Assembly (NCBI RefSeq): GCF_030758295.1
Contig: NZ_CP132335.1
Span: 4,750,412-4,814,411 of the forward strand
From: Pararhizobium sp. IMCC21322
Lineage (GTDB): Bacteria; Pseudomonadota; Alphaproteobacteria; Rhizobiales; GCA-2746425
Reading direction: 5' to 3'
Length of the DNA stretch: 64,000 bases
Shown: in pieces, positions 35,746-45,255 of the stretch
How the letters are laid out: every line of letters starts with the position of its first letter
Position numbering within the stretch: position 1 is the first letter of the stretch
Translations under genes and position numbers: made by a program
Notes under the pieces: model-generated
Told to the model about the DNA's origin: nothing
The model's input: only the letters and a program-made list of their open reading frames with translations
The model's database searches: none

Positions 35746-37158
35746 TTAGTTCACTGCAATGATTTCTTTGGTACCGACAGGCGTAATTTCCTGATCCGGC
35801 ACTTCAGGCGTGCTGTCACTGCGCGTGATCTCATAGCCTGCACGCTCCAATGTACGCTCATGGCGCTTGGCAGCATCTGTCAGTGCTTCTTCAACCGACT
35901 TGGTGCCTGTGATTGCATTGGAGATTTCTTCCTGCAACTGGTCGAGCAGAACAGGATATTGCGGCAGATGCCAATAGTCGTTGAGGTACTGCAACGCGGT
36001 AGAGAATTGTGCATTGTAGCTGTTAAGCCCCTGCCAGTCGTCGCTTTCCAGAACCGCCTTCAGACCAGTCTGACAGACAGCTGCGTAGCGTTTCTGCTGT
36101 TCCGGTTGGAAATACCATTCCATGAAAGCTGTCAGCTCAGGCAGTTTTTTGGAATATTTGTTAATTCCCATGCCTTGCCCACCAACAGAGAATTGGCGAC
36201 GGAACATGCCATCGCGCCCAACGGCCCCTGGCAGAATTCCAAACGCGGTGCCCTCGGCATATTTGTTGACGCTGGGATCAGCGTTGGAGCCATTGAAGTA
36301 GAACCATTGCATGGCCATGGCGAGTTGCCCCTGCTGAAACGCAGCATTGACCTCGTCAAAACCCCAACTGCCCGAACCTGGGGGCGCGAATTTGAACATG
36401 TCGACATAGGCCTGAACACCATCAATGGAGGCTGGTGAATTCAGATAGCCCTGCACTTCATAAGTTTCGGGATTGTAAAGCTCTCCGCCAAAAGACCACA
36501 GGAAAGAGTTGGATGCTGTTGTTGCAAAATCATATTCGCGACCACCCATCTGGCCCCAGCCATAAAGCCCCTCATCAGGACGTGTGAAGAACTCAGCAAC
36601 TTCTTTGGCTTCCTGATACGTTTGCGGCACGGCCAGCTCGCGGCCATATTTCTCCTGAAACGCTGCCATCTCCGCAGGATCTTCAAACAGATCCCGACGA
36701 TACATCATTCCATAGGCATCCTGATTCATCGGCAAACCATAGAAATTGCCGGAATTGTCAGGATACTCACCATATTGCGAGATAGAGGCTGCAGGAAACA
36801 GTTCCGCTGACAAAGCCTCAGAGCTTGCAAAGACATCGTTGAGTTTGACCGCATGGCCACCGCCAGCAAATTCTGCCGTTGATTGGCTGTCCCACATGGC
36901 AAAGTCAAACCCGTCGCCCTGAATTGCAAATTCAGATGCAATCTTGTTGTGCCACTCAGGCCCGTAAGGCACGAGTGCAGGTACAAGCTTCACAGATTTA
37001 TCTGGATAATCCTTGGCAATTTCGACCAGCGCATCAGCGCAGGTACCCGCATGCCAGACAAAGGTAAGCTCGGTTTCGGCCTGCGCAGACGTGCCCAAGA
37101 GGACCGCTGCAATCACCGATACCGATGTGGTTGAGAGTAAACGTATTGAATTTTTCAT
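35746..37158 (-). CDS. Periplasmic substrate-binding protein (extracellular solute-binding family 1, GlpV-like)
   Basis: The 470-residue protein has a Sec signal peptide (NSIRLLSTTSVSVIAAVLLG, cleavage near SAQA) and a MalE/UgpB-type fold: WDSQSTAEFAGGGHAVKLND near 85-105 in pieces, and the aromatic-rich LNDYWHLPQYPVLLDQLQEE (in pieces) near the end. ATG 37158 follows GGAGGAAGAA. It heads the operon with two permeases, two ATPases, the small membrane protein, DhaK, DhaL, LsrF-like protein and aldolase-SDR fusion. The substrate is most likely a polyol or short ketose, from its neighbours. Confidence 0.82.
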   Translation of the reverse strand: MKNSIRLLSTTSVSVIAAVLLGTSAQAETELTFVWHAGTCADALVEIAKDYPDKSVKLVPALVPYGPEWHNKIASEFAIQGDGFDFAMWDSQSTAEFAGGGHAVKLNDVFASSEALSAELFPAASISQYGEYPDNSGNFYGLPMNQDAYGMMYRRDLFEDPAEMAAFQEKYGRELAVPQTYQEAKEVAEFFTRPDEGLYGWGQMGGREYDFATTASNSFLWSFGGELYNPETYEVQGYLNSPASIDGVQAYVDMFKFAPPGSGSWGFDEVNAAFQQGQLAMAMQWFYFNGSNADPSVNKYAEGTAFGILPGAVGRDGMFRRQFSVGGQGMGINKYSKKLPELTAFMEWYFQPEQQKRYAAVCQTGLKAVLESDDWQGLNSYNAQFSTALQYLNDYWHLPQYPVLLDQLQEEISNAITGTKSVEEALTDAAKRHERTLERAGYEITRSDSTPEVPDQEITPVGTKEIIAVN

Positions 37159-37408
37159 TTCTTCCTCCTCGTTGGTCCGGAGCCGACGTCCTCTCGCCGT
37201 TCCGCACTTCAACTCTAAACATTTTTTATGTTATATCTACCATTTTTTTGATATTTTTGCTGCATTCATTATTTTTCGTTTGTTATCAGAAACTTAAAAT
37301 GGATTTTGCTGGGATACCTTTGATAAAAACACGCAAATCCGGGTAAAACATGGTGAATAGATTCAAAATTTGTTGGAAATGCTTGTGTTTTTGAGATTTT
37401 TAAGGTCA

Positions 37409-37421
37409 TTTCGGGTCGAAA
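37409..37421. promoter_or_regulatory. Candidate DeoR/GlpR-type operator
   Basis: TTTCG-GGT-CGAAA is a small perfect inverted repeat 20 bases before the DeoR-type gene, and TTTTCG also occurs once more near 37277 in the same divergent promoter region (37159-37440). TTTCG half-sites are common for GlpR-like regulators, so both the regulator and the importer operon could be controlled here. Confidence 0.35.
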
Positions 37422-37440
37422 ATATCATAATCAACTTAGA

Positions 37441-38223
37441 ATGTGTTATATGAACAAGCGTGTATCAAAGAGCGACGCGCGCCGAGCGCGGATTCTGGAC
37501 CTGCTCCTGGGCGGGCAGGAAGTACCAATCAAGGACATTGCCCTTAAGCTGGATGTCAGCCTGATGACAATCCACCGCGATTTGGTGGAGCTGGAGCAGA
37601 ATGGCGCAATCACACGCGTGCGCGGGGCCGTTTCAGCCGAGAAATCCGTGCTGTTCGAAAGCAGCTACCTCTTCAGAAGCCAAAAACAGATCGAAGAAAA
37701 AAAACGTCTTGCCAAGGCGGCAATCAAGTTCATCGAACCGGGAAGCGCTTTGGCCTTTGACGACAGTACAACTGTCTACCAGATTGCCGAATACATTCAG
37801 GAAATTACGCCTGTGACCGTTCTGACCAATGGTCTTCCAATGGTCAATCGCCTGTCCACTGAACCAGGAGTTGAGGTGATTGCTCTTGGGGGCAAATACC
37901 ACCGCGGCTTCAGTGGGTTTTTCGGACTCCAGTGTGAGCAAGTCGCATCGCGCTACATCGTGGATGTGGCTGTCATGTCTTCAACCACTATCCAGGGTGC
38001 CTCTCTTTTCACGCAGGAGGAACAGGTGGTGCGCATGAAGCGCATCATGCTCAAAATTGCGAAAAAGAGCGTGCTGCTCGTGGACTCCAGCAAATTCACC
38101 TATTCAGCACTGAACCATATTGCGGATTTATCGGACTTCGACCATGTGATCGTCTCAAAGGACACGGAGGCCGACACACTCAAGTCTTTACGCTCAGCGG
38201 GGATTGCATTTGAACTGGCCTGA
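37441..38223 (+). CDS. DeoR/GlpR-family transcriptional repressor
   Basis: The 260-residue regulator has an N-terminal winged helix (RILDLLLGGQEVPIKDIA, then LDVSLMTIHRDLVELEQNG) and a C-terminal DeoRC sensor with DDSTTVYQIAEYI, VLTNGLPMVNRL and LLVDSSKFTYSA. These sensors bind phosphorylated sugars. It is divergent from the importer/DhaKL operon and probably represses it until a phosphorylated ketose appears. An ATG at 37450 is an alternative start. Confidence 0.87.
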   Translation: MCYMNKRVSKSDARRARILDLLLGGQEVPIKDIALKLDVSLMTIHRDLVELEQNGAITRVRGAVSAEKSVLFESSYLFRSQKQIEEKKRLAKAAIKFIEPGSALAFDDSTTVYQIAEYIQEITPVTVLTNGLPMVNRLSTEPGVEVIALGGKYHRGFSGFFGLQCEQVASRYIVDVAVMSSTTIQGASLFTQEEQVVRMKRIMLKIAKKSVLLVDSSKFTYSALNHIADLSDFDHVIVSKDTEADTLKSLRSAGIAFELA

Positions 38224-38328
38224 CCTCAGGTTGGAAACAAGACCCAGCGCCATTTCCGCGTGCCTGCACTCGCTTCTTTGGAACCCGCAACGATCCACGT
38301 CAAATGTGAAATGCACCTCTGGGATTTG

Positions 38329-39108
38329 TCATCGTGTGGTGTATCCACCATCAATCACGAGAATATCGCCAGTCACGTAGCTTGAGGCGGGTGAGGCCAG
38401 AAAAAGCGCAGCCATGGCCACTTCGTCCGGTTGGCCAACGCGCTGCATTGGTGTCATCTCTCTCCAGATCGGGAACATCTCGGGGTCGTCGATCCCACCT
38501 TGCGCCATATCGGTTTGAATGTATCCGGGCGCGAGCGCATTAACGCGGATATTATCCAGTGCAAGTTCGCTGGCAAGGCTTTTGGTCATCATGTGAACGG
38601 CAGCCTTCGAGGTGTTATAGGCAACCTGATTTTGCGGGATGTTGGAGGCGATACCGGACATGGATCCGACATTGACAATCGTTCCGCCGCCCTGCGCCCG
38701 CATGGCTGGAATGACCGAACGGCAGCACCGAAAGACCGCATCGACATTTAGCGCCATCAACCTTTGCAAGTCCTCATCCGTAAACTCGGGCGTATCACCA
38801 TGAATCGCGACACCGGCATTATTCACCAGAATGTCGAGGTGTCCGGACTGGTCAATCACGTCTGCAATGAGGGCAGCAGGTGCTTTGGGATCGGTCAGAT
38901 CGGCGGCAATAAATGTAACCTCATAGCCCAAATCGCGTAGCATCTTTTCTCCTTCTGCGCTGCCACTGCGGGCGCTGATGAAAAGCCGCGCACCTGCCTC
39001 TCCAAGGACCCTGGCTATGGCAAGGCCGATACCGCGGGTCCCACCGGTGATGAGAGCAACCTTGCCATCAAGCCTGAAGCGATCCAGCAGATTTTCGGTT
39101 TTCATCAT
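38329..39108 (-). CDS. Short-chain dehydrogenase/reductase
   Basis: The 259-residue classical SDR has TGGTRGIGLA (residues 20-29), NNAG near 98, Ser in VNVGSMSG near 148 and YNTSKAAV near 161, close to gluconate-5-dehydrogenase and sorbose-reductase types. The start is one of two consecutive ATGs (39108, 39105), and the frame to 39186 lacks a ribosome site. It stands between the DeoR gene and the aldehyde dehydrogenase operon, so it could supply the ketose for the kinase operon or belong to neither. Confidence 0.8.
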   Translation of the reverse strand: MMKTENLLDRFRLDGKVALITGGTRGIGLAIARVLGEAGARLFISARSGSAEGEKMLRDLGYEVTFIAADLTDPKAPAALIADVIDQSGHLDILVNNAGVAIHGDTPEFTDEDLQRLMALNVDAVFRCCRSVIPAMRAQGGGTIVNVGSMSGIASNIPQNQVAYNTSKAAVHMMTKSLASELALDNIRVNALAPGYIQTDMAQGGIDDPEMFPIWREMTPMQRVGQPDEVAMAALFLASPASSYVTGDILVIDGGYTTR

Positions 39109-39491
39109 ATCAAATTCCCATTCTCTTCTGATACTTTTTTGCCGCCCTAAACGCGTGTTAAGAGGCTCAGACTGATATCCATGCAAAATTCGGATACATC
39201 TGTCTTCCTCCTATACCCGGCCACTCCCTCACGGATGGATTAAGCAACCAACGCGCAGTTCTGTAGGCCCCACATTAGCAACCAGCGAACGACCGCGCTA
39301 CTGCAGAACAGATGAGAGGTCGGGATTTTGCAAAGTAAGCGCACTGGTTTGCGTGTTTTGGACTGTTTGCAAATCAAAATTAAGGGATAATAATGCATGG
39401 GAATTGGGGTGGGGACGACGACGGATGACGTGGTGTATCTTGATATACAAGCGACCTGATTAGCGACATAAATTCGTTATGACACCAAACG

Positions 39492-39545
39492 GCTTTCCGG
39501 TGCTCCCAAATCCAATGTTTGGGAGCGCCAGTCATTTCGGAAAGC
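39492..39545 (-). terminator. Nested stem-loop after the large imino-acid operon
   Basis: An inner stem GCTCCCAAA/TTTGGGAGC (39502-39510 with 39518-39526, 7-base loop) lies within an outer stem GCTTTCCG/CGGAAAGC (39492-39499 with 39538-39545). It begins 17 bases after the aldehyde dehydrogenase stop, at the end of a roughly 12-kb minus-strand gene series. No T-run follows, so it is a 3' stabiliser or a factor-dependent end. The rest of 39109-39562 shows no gene. Confidence 0.55.
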
Positions 39546-39562
39546 TTCGAACGAAGGCGCGC

Positions 39563-40999
39563 CTACAGCGCAAACTCGGTTACGAATTTTGTTCTTTGGT
39601 AGGCTTCAAGACCTTCAATGCCGCTTTCAGAACCAAAGCCGGAGGCATTAACGCCGCCAAACGGTGTTTCAGGGGTCGAGACCATCATGTGATTGACCCC
39701 CACCATGCCCGCATCCAGACGCGCCTCGGTTTTCATGGCCAGTGATGAACTGCTGGTGAAACAGAAGGATGCAAGGCCGTATGGCAATGCATTGGCCCTC
39801 TCGATCACCTCGTCAAAACCGGAGAACGGCATGATGGAGGCGATAGGACCGAAAGGTTCTTCAGACAAGATGCGAGCCGATTCAGGCACATCGGCCAGCA
39901 CGGTTGGGCTGAAGAAATACCCGGGGCCTTCCATACGACTGCCGCCAAGCTTCAGACTGGCACCCTTGTCCACAGCATCACTAATCAGATCATCAAGTGC
40001 ATCAAGACGGCGCGGTGCGATCATGGGGCCCATTTGGGTGCCCTCATCCAGACCATTGCCGATTTTCAGCTTGCTTGCCCGCTCCACGAAACCAGTCACG
40101 AATGCATCATAGAGGCTTTCATGAATGAAAAAACGCGTCGGCGATGTGCAGACCTGACCCGCATTTCTGTACTTGAAAGTCACGAGCATATTCATGGCGT
40201 GCTCCAGATCAGCATCCGCATGCACGATGACAGGCGCATGGCCACCAAGCTCCATTGTGCTGCGCATAATGGTTTCAGATGCACGCTTTTGCAGAAGCCG
40301 ACCAACTTCGGTAGAGCCGGTCAAAGACATCTTCTTGAAAACCGGAGACGCCAGCAGTGTTTTGGAGATATGATCCGGAGTTCCAAACACCATGTTGATA
40401 ACACCATCCGGCACACCGGCATCCTGGAAACAGCGGGCAAGGGCCACCGCTGTACCCGGCGTTTCTTCAGATGGCTTGACCACCACCGAACAGCCAGCAC
40501 CCAGCGCACCGGCAATTTTGCGAATGACATTGCCCGACGGAAAGTTCCAGGCGGCAAAAGCAGCAACCGGACCAACCGGTTCCTTATAGACCATCTGACG
40601 CACATTGGCCTGGCGCGCAGGCACAATGCGGCCATAGGCGCGCTTGCCCTCTTCCGCATACCAGCGCGTGACTTCCGCAGCGAACTGAACTTCCGGCACG
40701 CCCTCGGCAAGTGACTTGCCGTTTTCCATGGTTAGGTGACGGCCAATTCTGTCCTTGCGCTCTTCGATCAGATCAGCTGCTTTGGACATGATCGCATAGC
40801 GCTCAATGGCCGTCTTGTTCTTCCAGATTTGAAAGCCACGATCTGCAGCGTCCGCAGCTTCGGCAAGATCTGCATCTGTGCACACAGGCACGGTTGCCAA
40901 AACTTCTTCGGTTGCGGGATTTATCAAATCGGTTGTTTTGTTATCGCCGGACTGGCGCCATTTACCATCGATCAGAAGTTCAATCTTCTCGTCATACAT
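39563..40999 (-). CDS. NAD(P)-dependent aldehyde dehydrogenase (succinate-semialdehyde-type)
   Basis: The 478-residue ALDH has the cofactor segment AAWNFPSGN near 145, ELGGHAPVIV near 250 with the general-base Glu, and catalytic cysteine in NAGQVCTSPTRFF near 285. It resembles GabD/YneI and 2-oxoglutarate-semialdehyde dehydrogenases. The latter perform the last step of hydroxyproline breakdown, which fits the operon. It is the final gene, 50 bases after the first proline-racemase-family gene. Two ALDHs in the same operon mean that either could do this step. Confidence 0.85.
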   Translation of the reverse strand: MYDEKIELLIDGKWRQSGDNKTTDLINPATEEVLATVPVCTDADLAEAADAADRGFQIWKNKTAIERYAIMSKAADLIEERKDRIGRHLTMENGKSLAEGVPEVQFAAEVTRWYAEEGKRAYGRIVPARQANVRQMVYKEPVGPVAAFAAWNFPSGNVIRKIAGALGAGCSVVVKPSEETPGTAVALARCFQDAGVPDGVINMVFGTPDHISKTLLASPVFKKMSLTGSTEVGRLLQKRASETIMRSTMELGGHAPVIVHADADLEHAMNMLVTFKYRNAGQVCTSPTRFFIHESLYDAFVTGFVERASKLKIGNGLDEGTQMGPMIAPRRLDALDDLISDAVDKGASLKLGGSRMEGPGYFFSPTVLADVPESARILSEEPFGPIASIMPFSGFDEVIERANALPYGLASFCFTSSSSLAMKTEARLDAGMVGVNHMMVSTPETPFGGVNASGFGSESGIEGLEAYQRTKFVTEFAL

Positions 41000-41048
41000 C
41001 GCATAAACCTTTCAAAATCTATCTGCCTGTCTGTCTGTTGTCAGTCTG

Positions 41049-42050
41049 TCAGTTGCACAGAAAACCGTCCGCGAGCGGATCGTCCTGGCTACCGATAAAG
41101 GTGTGGGTGCCGGTAATGTGGGCAAGGCCTTCAATCACCGGGTCGTAGTGTGTTTTGGCGCAGTCACCGGCGTCAGAAACGGGCGTGGCCGACGCCATGA
41201 AATCGACATCCAGAATATTGCGCGAGACAATGCGTTCCCCGGGCTGGATTTCACCGGCTTCAATCAATTGGGCCAAACGCGCTGATGTGCCGGTTCCGCA
41301 AGGTGAGCGATCAAATTTGTTGGGTGCAAGGACAACAAGTTGGCGGTTGATGAATTGGCCGTCCACACGGCTTCCCTGATGAAACAGCACGCTGTGAATA
41401 CGCTCGGCCATGTGCGGAATGTCGCCTGCGTCGATATGCGCGTTAATCGCCATCTTGACGAAAGAGCCAACATCCATCGCATGTCGGACGCCATTCGGCG
41501 TTAAATCCACACTAGCTGAACGGGCCTCGATCAGCGCGTACCAATTCCCGCCATAAGCCAGATCGAACGTCGCCGGAATATCCGGGAACACCAAATCTGC
41601 TGCAATCATAAAGGCTGCAACGTTCTTGAAGCCGACCGAAATGATTTGCTCGTTTTCATAGCGGACCCTTACGGAAATAACGCCCGCAGGAACTTCCAGA
41701 TTGAATTGAAGGCTGTCGCGCCCTTTGGGTTGGATCAACCCAAGATGATCCAGTGTTACCGCCAACCCAATCGTCGCATGGCCGCACATGGGCAGGTAAT
41801 TGTAGGAGCCCAGAAAAAACACCCCGAAATCAGCCTGCGTGCTTTCTGTGAGGACAGCACCAACCATGGCCGCGTGACCGCGCGGTTCATGGAGCAGAAA
41901 GGTGCGCAAATGATCATGGTGCTGCGCAAAGTCGTCCATTTTGTCTGCAACGGTTTCGCCCTGCAATTCCGGCAATCCACCCGTTACAACACGCGTCGGG
42001 TGACCGGCGGTATGGCTGTCAACGGTGGTGATGTTTGGAGTGTCCGGCAT
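41049..42050 (-). CDS. Proline racemase family enzyme 1 (4-hydroxyproline epimerase-like)
   Basis: The 333-residue enzyme has both catalytic cysteines: C89 in PMCGHATIG and C251 in DRSPCGTGTSAR, plus DSHTAGHPTR at 11-20 for the carboxylate end. A Cys/Cys pair indicates a racemase or epimerase, whereas trans-3-hydroxy-L-proline dehydratases carry Thr at the second position. The probable reaction is interconversion of trans-4-hydroxy-L-proline and cis-4-hydroxy-D-proline, or a related imino acid. The gene is three bases from the GMC oxidoreductase gene and belongs to the operon led by the proline-racemase-domain regulator. Confidence 0.87.
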   Translation of the reverse strand: MPDTPNITTVDSHTAGHPTRVVTGGLPELQGETVADKMDDFAQHHDHLRTFLLHEPRGHAAMVGAVLTESTQADFGVFFLGSYNYLPMCGHATIGLAVTLDHLGLIQPKGRDSLQFNLEVPAGVISVRVRYENEQIISVGFKNVAAFMIAADLVFPDIPATFDLAYGGNWYALIEARSASVDLTPNGVRHAMDVGSFVKMAINAHIDAGDIPHMAERIHSVLFHQGSRVDGQFINRQLVVLAPNKFDRSPCGTGTSARLAQLIEAGEIQPGERIVSRNILDVDFMASATPVSDAGDCAKTHYDPVIEGLAHITGTHTFIGSQDDPLADGFLCN

Positions 42051-42052
42051 GA

Positions 42053-43786
42053 TTAGCGCCGATGCCTTTCCTTGATGCTGTCTGCTATTTTCTCAGCAGC
42101 CATGATCGTCGTCAGCATGGTATTGCCGCTGATCACAGACGGCATGATAGATGCATCCACAACCCGTAAACCGTCCACACCAATAACCCTTCCCTCAGCA
42201 TCAACGACCGCCATCGGGTCCTGCGTATCTCCAATTTTGCAAGTGCCGCTGGCGTGCCAACTGCCGCAGGCATTGTCGATGATCCAAGAGCGCAGAACAT
42301 TGGATGAGCTTCGAAGGGCACCCACATCAATATCTGGCACAATTGCGTTTTCAATCATGAGTTTGCGCGCCAGAGGACCACATTCCATGACCCCCGCCGC
42401 AAGCGACGTCAGGAACCAGTTCTTATGGCTGACCGCTCCAAGTTTGCGGACACGTTCGGAGAAGGTGGCAGGAAATATCTCACCAATGGCTGATGACAGC
42501 GCCGGATCGTCGACCATTGAGAAAAGCCGGTGCATGCCATCCTCAAGCCGCTTGAGGTCCCGTTCATCGGACAATTGCTTGAAATTGACATCCGGGCCGT
42601 GCGTTGGATCGGCATGTCGAAGTTTGACCTCACCGGTTGAATAAGGACGGTTTACGCAAACAATGAGGGAGGCAAGACGCTTGCCAAGTGGGTGCCAGGC
42701 CGCGCGGTTTGACGGCAGAATAAACATATCACCTGGATGGGTGTCTGGCAGTTCCGAGCTGTATCGATACCCCATCTGAATATGACGGCGCATACTCTGC
42801 GGAAGCCGCGATTTGCGAGGCAGAAAACCAGCCAGGGCAACCATGGGATGATCCTGCAAATTCTGCCCCACACCCTTGCGATCAGCACGCACTTCTATGC
42901 CCATCTGTTTCAAATGGTCGGCAGGCCCAATACCTGAGCGCATCAAGATTGCAGGAGACTGTAACGCACCGGCTGAAATAATAACTTCCTGGCCTTTAAG
43001 CTGCTTGCTGCCAGTGCCATTGGTAACCTCAATGCCACTGGCTCGGTTCCCGTCGAACACTATGCTGTTCATCTCGGTCGACGCCAGAATCTTCAAATTG
43101 GGACGTTTGCGCACCTCCCGGTTGAGATACGCAATGGCAGCCGAAACGCGCTTGCCATCAACATTGTTGATCGTCATCGGGAAGTAACCGTCTCGAAAAA
43201 TACCGTTGTGATCCTCGATATTTTCAACACCGCGCTTGTCCAGCACGCTGGCAGTCGCTTTGGCGATGGGAGACCAGTCTTCCTTCGGAATGCGGCGCAG
43301 TGGCAAGGGACCGCTGTCACCATGCAGTTCCGACGCGCCATAATCCAAATCAGTCTCAAGCTTGCGAAAGTATGGCAAGACGCCATTCCAGTCCCATCCG
43401 CTGGCGCCGCCCTGCGCCCATTCATCGTAATCCCAGGGTAGCCCGCGAAAGGCGAATTGTCCGTTGATAGACGTGCCGCCGCCCATCACCTTCGCCTGCT
43501 CATAAGTTCTGGGCTGCACGTCTGGTGATATTGGATTGTTCAGATGAACCTTGATATTCTGCCAATGGTAAGAGCTGTTGAAATAGGCAACGATTGGATA
43601 GGAATCGAGAATGTCTTCAGGAACATTTTCCGGAGGCGTATCAGGACCGGCTTCAACCAAAACGACCTGTAGATTTGGGTCTTCAGACAAGCGGCTTGCG
43701 AGCACAGCACCCGCTGCACCACCACCCACGACAATGTAATCAAATGCGGTTTCGCCGAGCCGCTCAGCCATGGTGGAGCCATACAT
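42053..43786 (-). CDS. GMC-family FAD oxidoreductase (choline-dehydrogenase-like)
   Basis: From the ATG at 43786 (43771 is also possible) the product is about 577 residues. It has FDYIVVGGGAAGAVLASRLSE (in pieces), GGGTSINGQFAFRG near 90, ISAGALQSPAILMRSGIGP (in pieces) near 265 and the C-terminal SWHASGTCKIG with the active-site His, then a late ISGNTMLTTIMAAEKIAD. These enzymes oxidise alcohols, usually passing electrons to quinone or oxygen. In a hydroxyproline-like operon one expects a D-hydroxyproline dehydrogenase of the amino-acid oxidase type. None is present, so this GMC enzyme may act on the hydroxyl group instead. It overlaps the aldehyde dehydrogenase gene by 23 bases. Confidence 0.83.
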   Translation of the reverse strand: MYGSTMAERLGETAFDYIVVGGGAAGAVLASRLSEDPNLQVVLVEAGPDTPPENVPEDILDSYPIVAYFNSSYHWQNIKVHLNNPISPDVQPRTYEQAKVMGGGTSINGQFAFRGLPWDYDEWAQGGASGWDWNGVLPYFRKLETDLDYGASELHGDSGPLPLRRIPKEDWSPIAKATASVLDKRGVENIEDHNGIFRDGYFPMTINNVDGKRVSAAIAYLNREVRKRPNLKILASTEMNSIVFDGNRASGIEVTNGTGSKQLKGQEVIISAGALQSPAILMRSGIGPADHLKQMGIEVRADRKGVGQNLQDHPMVALAGFLPRKSRLPQSMRRHIQMGYRYSSELPDTHPGDMFILPSNRAAWHPLGKRLASLIVCVNRPYSTGEVKLRHADPTHGPDVNFKQLSDERDLKRLEDGMHRLFSMVDDPALSSAIGEIFPATFSERVRKLGAVSHKNWFLTSLAAGVMECGPLARKLMIENAIVPDIDVGALRSSSNVLRSWIIDNACGSWHASGTCKIGDTQDPMAVVDAEGRVIGVDGLRVVDASIMPSVISGNTMLTTIMAAEKIADSIKERHRR

Positions 43787-45236
43787 TTTTGAACCGCAGG
43801 AAACTTTCAAGTCCGCTGCGACCCATCTCCTTGCCAAAGCCGGAACCGTTGAAACCACCTTGAGGGGTTGCATAGTCGGGCTGTCGACCATGGGCATTTA
43901 CCCAGACAGTCCCGGCCTCGATTTGAGAGGGAAGGCGCATCGCCTTGTTGAAATCATCCGTATAGACACTGGCCGCCAAAGCGTAGCTCGGATGATTGGT
44001 CATGGCTATGCCGTCCGCCTCATCCTCATACTCATAGACAGACAGGATTGGACCGAAAAACTCGTCGCGAAACCCGGTTGAAGTTTCGGGAACATTCCGC
44101 AGAATGGTTGGTTGGTAATAAGCGCCGGAATTCATGCTGGCATCACGACCACCACCACAGATGATTTCAGCGCCATCTGCCAGCGTCTGCGCCAGCATGT
44201 CGTCAATGCGTTTGGCCTGCTTTTCAGAAATGATCGGCGGCAGCGTGCAATCAGATTTCCATGTTGGCGCAGCCTTGCGCCCTGCTGCGATTTTCATAAC
44301 CCGTTCCAGCAGGTCTTCCGATTTACTGCTTGGTACAATCAGACGTGTTCCCGCCGTGCAGACCTGACCGGAATTGGCAAGGAAACCATTGGCAACATTT
44401 GTCGCCACCGCATCCATATCAGTGACATCTTTCAGCACCAGTTGCGGCGACTTGCCGCCCAGTTCCAGTGTCACTGGCTTTGTACCAGTCGCAGCAGCAT
44501 CTGCCATCACACGTGCACCTGTCGCAGAAGACCCAGTGAAGGTTATCTTCCTGACAAGGGGATGACGCACCAGATGAGAGCCAGACGGGCCAGCGCCCTG
44601 CATGACGTTCAACACGCCTTTTGGCAGTCCTGCCTCAAGCGCCAGTTCCGCGAAAACCAGTGCTGAATAAGGTGTGAGTTCCGATGGTTTGAGCACCACA
44701 GAATTGCCAACGGCCAAGGCGGGTGCCGATTTCCAGATCGCATTGATGGCGGGGAAATTGAAAGGCGCAATTCCCGCGATGACGCCATAAGGCTCAGGAC
44801 GAACCATCGACGTCGCGCTGTTGTTTCCGGCAATAATCTTGCCTTCAATTTTGTCAGCCCATTCAGCAAAGAACCGCAACGCACCAGATGCACGAACCAG
44901 ATCACGGTTGATGAGATCAGCAACTGGCCTGGTTGTTGATGCCGCTTCAATACGGGCAATCCGCTCGCGATTTTCGTCAATCAGGGCAGCCCAACGATGC
45001 AGAACCGCAGCGCGATCCAATGGGGACGCGTTGCGCCACTCTCCAGTCGTGAACGCGCGATGAGCTGACGTCACAGCCCGGTCAACAATCTCTTCATTAG
45101 CAATGGGAATCGGCGCTGTTTCAAATCCGTCAGACGGACGGAACACAGGCAGTTTTTCGCCATCGAAGACGCGCGCTCCATCAATCAAATGCGCTGCGAC
45201 GAGTTCTATAAAATTGGGATCGAAATCATATGTCAT
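43764..45236 (-). CDS. NAD(P)-dependent aldehyde dehydrogenase
   Basis: The 490-residue ALDH has IAPFNFPAINAIWKSAPALA (in pieces) near 155-175, LELGGKSPQLV near 260 and catalytic cysteine in NSGQVCTAGTRLIVP near 295. It resembles betaine-aldehyde, phenylacetaldehyde and 2-oxoglutarate-semialdehyde dehydrogenases. The gene pairs by overlap with the GMC alcohol oxidase, so a two-step alcohol-to-acid oxidation (alcohol, aldehyde, acid) is a natural reading. It is separated from the second proline-racemase-family gene by 19 bases. Confidence 0.85.
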   Translation of the reverse strand: MTYDFDPNFIELVAAHLIDGARVFDGEKLPVFRPSDGFETAPIPIANEEIVDRAVTSAHRAFTTGEWRNASPLDRAAVLHRWAALIDENRERIARIEAASTTRPVADLINRDLVRASGALRFFAEWADKIEGKIIAGNNSATSMVRPEPYGVIAGIAPFNFPAINAIWKSAPALAVGNSVVLKPSELTPYSALVFAELALEAGLPKGVLNVMQGAGPSGSHLVRHPLVRKITFTGSSATGARVMADAAATGTKPVTLELGGKSPQLVLKDVTDMDAVATNVANGFLANSGQVCTAGTRLIVPSSKSEDLLERVMKIAAGRKAAPTWKSDCTLPPIISEKQAKRIDDMLAQTLADGAEIICGGGRDASMNSGAYYQPTILRNVPETSTGFRDEFFGPILSVYEYEDEADGIAMTNHPSYALAASVYTDDFNKAMRLPSQIEAGTVWVNAHGRQPDYATPQGGFNGSGFGKEMGRSGLESFLRFKNVWLHHG

Positions 45237-45255
45237 TGAAACTTCCGCCTTGAAA

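Noticed and set aside
41014-41055. CTGT-rich simple sequence between the ALDH and racemase genes
   Set aside because: The copies are few and interrupted, so it does not stand out as a microsatellite with likely function.
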